In this document: one piece after another, positions 55,033-64,000 of the stretch | How the letters are laid out: every line of letters begins with the position of its first letter | Numbering within the stretch: position 1 is the stretch's first letter | The notes under the pieces: generated by a model | What the model saw: the letters and a program-made list of their open reading frames with translations, nothing else | What the model was told of the DNA's origin: nothing | Databases searched by the model: none | Made by a program: the position numbers and the translations under genes | DNA from: Xanthostigma xanthostigma | Taxonomy: Eukaryota > Arthropoda > Insecta > Raphidioptera > Raphidiidae | Reading direction: 5' to 3' | Length of the DNA stretch: 64,000 bases | Assembly (NCBI GenBank): GCA_963575645.1 | Contig: OY754466.1 | Coordinates: 11,324,001 to 11,388,000 of the forward strand

Positions 55033-55507
55033 TTTAACTTGTTCTGTTGGATTGTTTAATTTCGAGCAGACCACTAAATCACGCGCAATTCAATTATCCC
55101 GTTTCTCAAAAAACACCAAGTATGTGAGCATTTGACGTGATCCCTTTAGCCCGGTACACCTGCATTAATATTCTACTCGGCTAACGACGTACTTTGCATT
55201 GACTGACGTCCCCAAGCCTTCTACCTATAAATGTATGTATGCAGCACAGTGTGATCCGTAAATCCACAGAGAATACGCCAAACTTAATACAGGAAATTGG
55301 TTCCCCATAATCCTTTATTAATTGTACACTGCAGTCATGCCCTACGTAATTGTATTGTCAAGAAGAAAATGTGCATAATTACATAAATAACTAATGTCTA
55401 CACTAAACTTTACAGAACGTGGTTCTCCTTAACTCTTTAATAAATACTAAATACGTTGAGGTTAATAATATTGCTAGAAACTAAAATATACGTTAGCTAA
55501 TTTTACT
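55033..55507. other. unassigned sequence
   Basis: Nothing recognised. Confidence 0.35.
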
Positions 55508-55992
55508 ATTCCAACCCACAAGTGGGGAATGGTACTACTTTAGGTCAAAAATCACTTTTCAAAAATTTTACAATATCTTTCCGTTTTGAGGTCCCTCGAA
55601 TCCAAAAAACATATTTTTGGAAATACTCTGTGCGTCTGTTAGTCTGTTTGTCTGTCAGTCTGTGAACACGATACAGGTCAAACGGATGAGCGGATTGAAA
55701 CGCAGAAGAGATATACGAGTATATGCTATAACGGTGTTTTTTATATAATAATGGTATACTTTTCATAACAGCTTATTATTCTATTTATTTTTTCAAGAAA
55801 GTTTAGTTAAAAAAATTTTTTTCTTAACTTTATAGTTTCGGAAATATTTTGAAAATAAAAAATCAGCTACTCTTTTGTTTTATGGAACTGTCAGAAATAA
55901 ACTAGTTCGGCATGCTTTGATTAATTTTCACATGACGTGGAACATATTATGTAGGTAACCATGGCAACGAATAGCAAATATCATATTGAATA
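55508..55992 (+). repeat. dispersed repeat P, copy 2
   Basis: As 31868-32335, with the hairpin ACCCACAAGTGGGGAATGGT region at the start and AATAGCAAATATCATATTGA at the end. About 60 bp near 55700 are missing relative to copy 1. Confidence 0.75.
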
Positions 55993-56040
55993 CTAGCCAT
56001 TACCCGCATCACCTCACGCGATATTTTATTTTCTTTATTA
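55993..56040 (-). mobile_element. Helitron 3' terminus, reverse
   Basis: On the minus strand: TATCGCGTGAGGTGATGCGG, GTAATGGCTAG, then T. It directly abuts repeat P, as does the related end at 62125-62182. Confidence 0.65.
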
Positions 56041-57679
56041 TAATCAAATGTCAACATTTTTTAAGTTGGAATGGTCCCGTCACCCAATTGGCTGGAATTT
56101 TTTTATTATTTCATTGCATCTATTTCAAGGAAAATATAAAAAGCGTTACTGGATAATGCATTGTATATTGTTAAAGAATTTTTAGATAACTTTAAATAAT
56201 TTTATTAATACTTATGGACGCTATTGTGGAAATTTACGTGCCATAAGGGCCTTTGTTAACGACCGTTTTAGTCAACGGGTAACGGGCCGACGCAAAACGG
56301 TTACCTTTGTACACGATTCGCATATACCTACGTGAGCGCGTCCATTGTTATCGATATCAGTTCTATACTTGAAGGGCGAAGAAGTGCAAATACGTAATGT
56401 CTTGCTTGTTTATTTTTGTTATTTTCTAAAGTTTTGTCCCAACACTGGCCTATTATGAACAAGGCTAATTAATAAATCCATATCAATATCAATTTTAAAC
56501 TCTATAATCCATATTCACAATGAGCAGAACAAGGTAGATATAGGTACAGTGACTTCACTGTAGATATAGGTAAAAACGTGCGCATAAATTTAAAAAAAAA
56601 TTTTAACGGAACTTTATTCTTTCAAGTGTTAAGATGACTATTGAAATTTTTAGATTGTTATTTAATACTATAAAAAAATTATTTTATGTGTTGTACTCTC
56701 TCAACAAGGCGTTGCGCTCGGAACCCTATTTTCAAGGTTAAATTAAAACTATAAATAATAGAAATAGAGTTCCGGAAGTGGGACTTTTTTATTTGAAATT
56801 TTCTCCTCTTTAAGAATCCTTTTTTTCTATTTCCGCAATCACTTATAGTTTTTGAGTAGTTTCCAAAATTCTGAGGCTTTTTTTTCTTTTCCTTTTTGTT
56901 TATAACAAATGCAATTTTTGTCGGCGAAAAAAATAAAAAAAAAACGTCTTTTTCGGAATATTTTTCCGAACGAATATATTTTTTGAATACTTGGATCCAT
57001 TTTTGTCATGAAAATTAATTATTGACTAGGCTAACTATTGAATTCAGTTTATAACATTTATAAATTAATTATATATCAAATGTTAGTAATTCGTGTACAA
57101 CTGCATAATATATAAATATATTTCTGCTGTATGTAAACAAGCAATGAAACCGAAAAACATTAAAATAAATAAATAATAAAACCTTATGCGTTACTTTGAT
57201 CCAAACGATACAAAAAGACTATAAAATAACGCTAATGTCCTCAGTTGTAGAACGTCTGTAATCTAGAATATTTCTCTATCCCACTCATATTCAATATTTA
57301 AAAATCATCTAAACAAACGTTTGTTTTTTACGTTCTCCTTTTTATGAGAACGTCATTAGTCATTATTATTATTTTGCATCAATTAGTACCAACACGACCC
57401 CGTATATTTTTTGTTCACTAAAAAGTTTTAATTACAAATATTATGCAACTGTAAAAACAAGAAAAATATAAAATCGTACTCAATGTAAAACTGCTTAATT
57501 AATTTTGAAGCTGCTACAAATTTCAATTTTCCTGGAAGCGTCATTTTGATTATTTGATTAACGTTTGAAGTAATATTCATTTTGCATGCTTTATTTATAA
57601 AGTGTAAGTAAACACTATACGTAGAATGAAAAAAACATACAAGATATAGGTACAAATTATGTGTTCACTACTTAAATCA
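56041..57679. other. unassigned sequence
   Basis: No gene recognised. Bases 56740-56960 (GTTCCGGAAGTGGGACTT and a poly-T/A interior) resemble parts of the 57913-58615 foldback. Confidence 0.35.
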
Positions 57680-57805
57680 TGTTTTCAAATAAATAAAATT
57701 ATCGACCAATTTTTTCAGACTGTATATTGACAACAAATTATAAAATTATAATTCAATATCTCAATAAATGACGTTTTGGTCCGGATTTGGACCTTCTTCT
57801 GTGGA
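57680..57805 (-). repeat. ribozyme-motif family C, half copy
   Basis: AAATAAAATTATCGACCAATTT... to CCTTCTTCTG (57800) is one arm of the 5673-6053 element. The motif on the minus strand reads CAGAAGA, A, GGTCC/GGACC, AAAA, so CTGA and GAAA are each altered by one base. Confidence 0.7.
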
Positions 57806-57912
57806 AAACATATTTTTAAGGACGCTAAGTAAAAATTGTAATATACAGTTAGTATACGCACTCATCAAAATAAACATAAATGTAAAAAAAATATTAGTAA
57901 CAAAAACTGTTT

Positions 57913-58615
57913 AAATAGTCTAGTTCACGTGTCCCTTTTTGATGAATTTCAGTCCTCCTTCACCAAAAATTATGATCAAAATTATGATCATGATGTCATT
58001 CGATTCGGAATGACATCTAGAAATTTTTTGAAAAAATTGAAGTGGAATACGAAAAAATTGCAGAAGTTGTAAACATTTTAGTAAAAAAAGAGAGGTTTGG
58101 ATTTTGCGAATATCTCAAAAACTATTGAAGATATCTGAAATCACAAAAAATATTTCCTACAAAAAAGTACCACCTCCCGGAATTTTAATTTAGAGGTGGA
58201 AATAGGACTGCATTTTTTTAATGTTTTATACAAGCTAAAAAAACACGAAAATATTGAAAATTATATAAAAAATAGAAAAAAAATGTTAAGCCCTATTTTC
58301 ACCTCTAAAATTAAAATTAGAAATATTGGTGGTAGAGTTCCTGTAGGTGGGATTTTTTGTAGGAAATTTCCTGCTCTTTCAGAATCTTTTTTGTGATCAC
58401 AGATATTTGCAATAGTTTTTAGATACTTATTCGCAAAAAACCAAACCCCTCTCTTTTACTAAAATGTTTACGTGTGCAATTTTTTCGTCCCCCACTTTAA
58501 TTTTTTCAAAAGGTTTCTAGATGTCATTCTGAATCGAATGACACCATGATCATAATTTTTGGAGAAGGAGGACTGGAATTCATCAAAAGTGACATGCAAA
58601 CTAGACTAAAAGACA
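57913..58615. repeat. 700-bp foldback
   Basis: Arms of about 320 nt share AGTCTAGTT, TTTTGATGAATT-CAGTCCTC, AAAAATTATGATCA, ATTCGATTC-GAATGACATC, GAGAGGTTTGG and a TTTCCTACAAAAAA / CCACCT block, centred near 58240. The frame 58196-58396 crosses the centre and is not called. Confidence 0.85.
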
Positions 58616-58704
58616 AGCTGCTGTTGATAACAATCTACAAAAAAAAATAACAAAAAATGGAATATACTGGACAAGGAGCTGTAGACAGCCTTGCCTTTAG
58701 CATA

Positions 58705-58955
58705 TGCTCAGTTTGTAAGTTTGGATGTAAGAGGTAATCTCCGAAACTACTCAACCGATTACAAAATTTTTTTCACCAATATTTACAATGGACCTTCAGG
58801 ATGGACATGAACTATATATTATCGCGTTAAAATAAAAGCGCTTTTCGTGGAGACCAATATTTTCCAACGTAAGTCGACGAAAAAACGGTGGCAATCTCCA
58901 AATTCGAGCGAAGCCGGACCGGGTCGCTCGTAGGTTGATAAAAGTATCAACGGTT
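58705..58955 (+). mobile_element. Helitron-like fragment, copy 2
   Basis: Relative of 27090-27330, ending ATTCGAGCGAAGCCGGACC, GGGTCGCTCG. The last bases are CTCG rather than CTAG, so the 3' terminus is mutated or incomplete. Confidence 0.6.
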
Positions 58956-59429
58956 CGCCATCTGACGTCACTCCCGCGCTTACGTTGGTTGGTCAGATAG
59001 AACGAGGCAACCTCTGTAACTATAACCTTGTACGTTATGTGTTACCGATCTAGTCATCAAATAGAGTGTTCGGTGGCATATTCATCTGAATCTCTAAACT
59101 TATCTAACGTGCTACGTAACAAGCCGCGGCCCACAGTGCAAGCGAGGCAGATGTTAAGAAGTAATTACTTCTCGACAAAGTTTTCCAGTCTTGAACAGAT
59201 AATTAGATATTGCTTCTATTTTAACCGCGGGCGCTGCACTGTCGAGTGTAAAAGTTTGTTTTCAACTAAGCAACGTTACAGAATTAACTTCGCAATGTTA
59301 TATTATGAGAATCAGAAAACACGTCAACTTTCAGAATGAAATCAGCAGTTTTGTTTAAAGCCAACGAATAATTAATTTTCATATGAAGAAACGTAAGTGG
59401 GAAGTTCAGATTCCGTTTTGAAATCCATA
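58956..59429. other. unassigned sequence with an unexplained 103-codon frame
   Basis: The plus frame 59028-59339 is the most protein-like single stretch outside recognised repeats: mixed composition, cysteines, no low complexity. I recognise no domain, and no splice or promoter context is visible. It may be a decayed transposon piece. Confidence 0.3.
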
Positions 59430-59589
59430 ATAATATTATAAATGCGAAAGTAACTCTGGCTGTCTATCTGTCAGTCTGTTACGCTATCACAGCCAAACTA
59501 ACTAACTAGATAACTACTGGGTTGATTGCGATGAAATTTTATATGGAGATAGTTTGAAGCCTGATGAAAGACATAGGCTAGTTTTTTTT
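59430..59589 (+). repeat. Helitron/retroelement-like 5' segment
   Basis: TAATATTATAAATGCGAAAG, CTGTCTATCTGTCAGTCTGT and ATGAAATTTTATATGGAGAT occur in the order common at the start of many moth repeats. Bases 60050-60190 repeat parts of it. Confidence 0.5.
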
Positions 59590-59984
59590 AAGTAAAACTT
59601 CTTTACGCACGCTTGACTTGGGGAGTAAGCTGGTGAATGCGTGACGAGAAATTTACGGAAGTGTGATCGGACGAGGCGAACGGAAGTCGAGAGGGGAGAT
59701 ATAAGTTAGTGAAGATAGAAAGAGAGAGAGAGAGAGTTACGTTTCGTATATTACTGTAGGGGCAGGAAAGAGAAGTGCGTTTCTTTCTCTCTTCCTCTCA
59801 CAACCAGTCTAAGACACAGTGCAGACCTATTGTCTGTATCACACTGTAGAAGCAAGAGGGAGCAGTGCGCGCGCACATTTTCTTTCTCTCTTCCTCTCAC
59901 AGCCTTCCTCTCATATCTCAGTCAGTAGTTCGTTTGCGAGTTTGCTAGCGTTACGCGAACGGTGCTAAAGAAGTTTTACTTCAG
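59590..59984. mobile_element. TIR element, CTGAAGTAAAACTTCTTTA ends
   Basis: Left AAGTAAAACTTCTTTACGCA and right GCTAAAGAAGTTTTACTT are inverse. The interior has a GA run (59721-59736) and two CTTTCTCTCTTCCTCTCACA blocks. The terminal motif matches the element at 11737-12907. Confidence 0.6.
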
Positions 59985-60727
59985 TCGTGTGGTCTAAAGC
60001 ACACTCGTTATTTTTTTTTTTAATTTAACCTCTATGGGGATGAGGTGGAGGTTGTAATATTATATAAAGTTACGCTTTCACGGCCAGACCGCTGGGCCAT
60101 TTGTGATGAAATTGATTATGGAGATAATTTAAACTCTGGGAGAGGACATAAACTATTTATTTCTCAGAAATTAAGGTGTACCGGTACTTTTTATGCGAAA
60201 TCTTGATGCGCCCAAATTGCGACATGGCAGGAGGCTTCCTTCATTTAGAAGTTTCACTTCAAAGACGCGTAACGACCACGCACCAAAATTGCCTCTCCTT
60301 TATATCTTACCCTCTTTGACTCGCACACGCAAATGTATACCACACAGCAGTCATAGAACGTATCATTTGATGATAATTTCGTAGTTAACACGGATTGTGT
60401 GCTTTAGGATTTGATGATATCAACCAACAAGTTTCAGTGTATTGCGTACTTGCATTATATACCATATCTATGGTCAAAAGGCTAAGCGGTTATGTCATGT
60501 TTTCATTTACCTAATCAGACAGTAATATCATTTTCGCTGCATTAAAAACTGGCAATCAGCACCAGCTTTATCAAATACCTGTATCGGGATTTGACATATA
60601 GGCAGAGTTTATAGGACAAATGTAATGTCGAATAATTTAATAATATTAACTGCATGTATAATGTAATGTGTTTATGGTTTAAATTTCTATCACCAGATGT
60701 CGCATAGTTTTATGTCAAATCACCATA
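59985..60727. other. unassigned sequence with repeat scraps
   Basis: Bases 60050-60190 resemble 59430-59589. The frame 60193-60384 reads through this scrap and has no independent support. Confidence 0.35.
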
Positions 60728-61353
60728 CGTTAGACCAGCGACAAGCAAGGGCCACATAGTAGCAAATTGAAATAAAGGCGGGCCGAACTTGTTCATAATT
60801 TTAATAATAGGTATTTGTGATATTAAAAATTCGGAAACATTTCAATTGAATTTAATTAAAAATTTAACTGAGAGCTTCAAAATAGAACTGTTCCTTTACA
60901 AAAATTAGTGTGACGTTTGAGATTGTATTTGAGCGGTTATTTGTTGTATGTTAGCTTCCAGGTTTGTAGTTGCAATTCGTAGAATAGCTCTCAAATGCTC
61001 ATCTGTAATTGAGAATCAAAAAGGTTTCTTCGCATAAGTAAGTACTACCAAAAATTGTAATTAATTGCAGAGCAAACCTTTTCAATTCGTCAAAATTAGA
61101 TGACAAACTGACATAAAATTATACAAAATCTTTGATTTCAAAGAAAGAGTTCTTGAGAATATCATTAGATTGGAGATCAATCACGTTCATTTGTAAATAA
61201 CTAAGTTCATCCTCAATATCATAAGAAAAAGGATTTGTGAAAATTAATTTAATTATTTATTTATGTAGGTATATAAGACTTTTATTTATAAAACAGTCAC
61301 GGGCCACAAGGCATAGGCTCGCGGTGCGCGGGCTACCGACCCCTGCGTTAGAC
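60728..61353. mobile_element. hAT-type element, 610 bp
   Basis: Element 60736-61345 starts CAGCGACAAGCAAGGGCCAC and ends GGGCTACCGACCCCTG, with the perfect 8-bp duplication CGTTAGAC (60728-60735 and 61346-61353). The termini pair only loosely, but CGGGCC blocks recur near both ends. Non-coding. Confidence 0.88.
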
Positions 61354-62124
61354 GGCAACTTTTTGCGAGGGGTAATGTTCGTCAGTAAAAAGCGTGAGAT
61401 ACAGATTTACAGACAAAGCGAATATATATATGCGCTTCCAGCTATTGGATGGGTCGCGCCTAAAACTTGGACCAAATAAAAAATAACAACTGATCAAAGA
61501 AGACAGAATAAATCTGCCAGTAGTTTTGCGTCGAGGTTTTAGATACAAAGGTTATTTTAGGAAACTCCATGCAGAAATTCAACGTTTGGAAGACTAAATA
61601 GGCAAACCATGGATTTTATACAAAAAACGTAGACGATATGAATTTATACGAAATGTACTGATTTTGATGAAATTTATGTAGTGTCAACTGGCCAACGTTA
61701 AGTATAAAGTTTTTCTAGGCTCTCCTCGAGCTGAAATCAATGTGAGCGAATCTGTAGGGTAAAATGAACATTCACGCTACATAAGCCGAAGGCAAAAGCT
61801 AGTGTATCATAATATTGCATAATTTAAATCAACAATGTATACATTAATAATTAATTAATTTATTATTTATGTGCCAACAAACACAAACAACACAATGTTT
61901 ACATGCATTCAATATCAAATAGTGCACCGGTAAAGCCATAGTTTCCCAAAATAGCAGTACCGTAATATAACGGCCGTAATATGACGTTGAATGACGTCAC
62001 ATAAAAGGTGTGCATATAATTAATTGGACGTGGTTAGCGGCAACACAATCGTAACGTAAAAAATTCCCTAGCCAATTATGTGACAGGGCCATTTTAAACT
62101 TCAAAAATTTTGATTTTAACATAT
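61354..62124. other. unassigned sequence
   Basis: Nothing recognised. Confidence 0.35.
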
Positions 62125-62182
62125 TGTAATAAATAAAATAAAATTGCTGTTAGCGCGTGCGATAACGCGGGTAACGATTAGT
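62125..62182 (+). mobile_element. Helitron 3' terminus, mutated
   Basis: GTTAGCGCGTGCGATAACGC, GGGTAACGATTAG then T: the hairpin CGCG-TGCGATAA-CGCG and an end of TTAG instead of CTAG. Confidence 0.6.
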
Positions 62183-62185
62183 AAT

Positions 62186-62757
62186 AAATATTTGCTATTC
62201 GTTTGCATGGTTACATAATATGGTTTAACAAGTGTGTTTGTCGGCTGACTAATCTTTTTGACAGCTCTTCTGAACAAAAGTACAGCTGATTTTTTTACAT
62301 TCAAAATATTTCTTAAACTAATCGCCTCGCAGTCGAAGCACATACTTTTTTATGTTTATTGTACATTTGATTTTTTCTGTAAATAAAAAAAAAAGAAGTG
62401 AATCTTTTTTACAAAGCATTCTTGGAAAAATAAAAAGAATAATAATCCGTTATGAAAGGTATAACATTATCTAATAAAAAAAATAACGTTATAGCAAACA
62501 TTTTCTCTGCGCACGCGTCGATTTTCTTTAATAATAACAGGACTTTTTATATTTGCATATCAAACATTCTCTTAAAATTTGGTTTCAATCCGCTCATCCG
62601 TGTGGCCTGTATCGTGTTCACAGGCAAACAGACTTTTTTCCAAAAATATGTTTTTTGGACTCAAGAGATCTTAAAAAGTAAAAATATCGTAAAATTTTAA
62701 ATGTGACTTTTGGTCTAAATTAGTACCATTCCCCACTTGCGGTGTTGGATTGGTAAA
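62186..62757 (-). repeat. dispersed repeat P, copy 3
   Basis: Reverse of 31868-32335 and 55508-55992: GAACACGATACAGGCCACAC, CCAAAAAACATATTTTTGGA and a diverged hairpin CCATTCCCCACTTG-CGG near the right end. The frame 62452-62700 is a shadow. Confidence 0.7.
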
Positions 62758-62772
62758 AGCGCTTTTCATGTA

Positions 62773-63825
62773 CCCAATTCCAGTGCCGGATTAACCTATA
62801 CGCTAATTAAACAATTTCTTAGGGCATCACGTCTCAGGGGGTACCAAGAAGCACCACTCAGAAATGAAAAGTACCTCACTAAACCGTGTCACCAATTTTT
62901 TATTCTTTTTGTCATGTTCTCAAAAAATTTATCTATATACTGGTATGTCTTTAGAAGTATAAAAGTTAAAAATAAATCATAATTTATTTTTGAAAATGAA
63001 AACGAAAAAAAAATTATTTATTAAGGGTCAATTTTTCTAATTTTAAAGTTTTGAAATTTTTTTTCTATTAATTGCATAAAAATGCCTAAGGTCTAATTTT
63101 ATAGATAGCTAAAATTTCAATGATTGGTTGTAAAATTGAATTTTTTTCCTAAAAATCTATCCTTTTTAACTTTTTTCTATCAATTTGAATTTTTTTTTAT
63201 AAACGGAACATATTAGAGCTAGGGCTCATAAGCAAGAAATGCTTAGGGCAGTGATTCCCAAAGTGGTCTATATCGACGCCCAGGGGTCGACAACAACTTG
63301 CAAGGGGTCCATGTCAGCAGGAAAAAAAATTGGGGGTCCTTGAAATGAAAATGGGGGTCAACGATAGTGAATCTCCTAGCAAAAAAAGAAAAAAACTGGA
63401 CATCGTTAACCGAGGAGATTTAAGATTAAATCTAACTAAATTGATGCCAAATGTTCAAAATTTATTATTAAAGCATCAGGTTCATCCCTCACACTAAAAG
63501 CATTTATTTTTAGCTTAGTTATTTTATGTACCAGAAAGTAAATTTTAATTTGATTCGTTTAATTTGAATCTAATTAATAAATGTAGAAAACTAAACATTT
63601 CACACTACATTTCACTACCGCTATAAATTTAAATCGTTCAAAGTGAGTAGCACTATACCGGTTGTCAAAAATACATTTGAAATTAATGAATTTGCTAAAA
63701 ATCAATATCAGATAAGCAGGGGGTCTACTCAAAACCGAAAAACATGGCAAGTGGTCTACGAGACAAAAGTTTGGGGACCTCTGACTTAGGGCATCAAGGA
63801 GTCTTAATCCGGCACTGCCCATCTC
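62773..63825. mobile_element. outer hAT-type element, about 1.04 kb including its insertion
   Basis: Element 62781-63817 has ends CAGTGCCGGATTAA / TTAATCCGGCACTG and imperfect 8-bp flanks CCCAATTC and CCCATCTC (6 of 8), consistent with age. A second hAT (63249-63783) is inserted within it; without that insertion it is about 490 bp. Confidence 0.85.
63241..63791. mobile_element. inner hAT-type element, 535 bp
   Basis: Element 63249-63783 has ends CAGTGATTCCCAAAGT and (inverse) CAGAGGTCCCCAAACT. Flanks GCTTAGGG and ACTTAGGG match at 7 of 8 positions. GGGGTCYAC motifs recur near both ends. The minus frame 63574-63822 is not a gene. Confidence 0.88.
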
Positions 63826-64000
63826 TCTTCAACGTGACTAACCGATTGCAACCAGCTCTGATTGCAACATCAACATAAAACAGAATATAACACACTATAA
63901 ATGTATGCTGGGGCCGTTGTGGGGAATGTAGGGTAAATGCGTGATTTATTTTACAGTTTAAAAGCCCCATTAATGGAAAATGTTCAAAGCCATATTTAGC
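63826..64000. other. unassigned sequence to the window end
   Basis: Nothing recognised. Confidence 0.35.

Noticed and set aside
60193-60384. 63-codon frame with KTRNDHAPKLP
   Set aside because: It overlaps a scrap of a dispersed repeat (60050-60190 region) and has no independent support.

Overview
The window reads as a non-coding, AT-rich stretch of an insect nuclear genome, most likely a moth or butterfly. That assignment is inference. It rests on the transposon families, which I recognise from memory as common in Lepidoptera: Helitron ends of the TCTATACTAATAT type, an RTE-like 3' tail, and the element carrying a GTGATAACGT motif. An arthropod TCAGT initiator also fits. I found no convincing intact host protein-coding gene, rRNA or CRISPR array. 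Every recognisable protein piece is a broken transposon relic: reverse transcriptase ends of non-LTR elements, a DD41D mariner transposase half, and a MADF-like fragment.

Layout. 0-10 kb: a tRNA-headed SINE-like unit, a LINE 3' end, several MITEs and foldbacks, a truncated hAT MITE, a solo Ty3/gypsy-type LTR with a 4-bp target duplication, and a 620-bp palindrome. 10-14 kb: a deleted mariner, then a LINE split by nested inverted-repeat elements. 14-24 kb: mostly unassigned sequence with a hAT MITE (8-bp duplication), a TTAA-flanked MITE and several terminal-inverted-repeat (TIR) elements. 24-27 kb: a LINE end, microsatellites and two Pol III-type tRNA-like cassettes. 27.8-31.6 kb: a large foldback enclosing about 15 copies of a 120-bp tandem repeat. 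32-42 kb: a reverse SINE/LINE, many palindromes, a promoter-like region with a perfect heat-shock element, a 561-bp near-perfect palindrome, and a hAT inserted in a pogo-like element. 42-56 kb: a complete short Helitron carrying a tRNA-like body, a tandem array of retroelement primer-binding sites, a PIF/Harbinger-like element, a foldback with a degenerate tRNA-Ile, and more hAT and pogo-like elements. 56-64 kb: foldbacks, Helitron ends and three hAT elements, one nested in another.

How the parts relate. Two themes recur. First, at least sixteen inverted-repeat or snapback structures, 80 bp to 3.8 kb long. Several carry a CTGAAGA / short stem / GAAA motif resembling a hammerhead-ribozyme core, as is known for Penelope-like retroelements. 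One such family occurs as full foldbacks, half copies, 70-bp pieces and a 30-bp piece with a 13-bp target duplication, which looks like truncated retrotransposition. Second, many insertions can be dated against paralogous empty sites inside the same window, giving an unusually legible nesting history.
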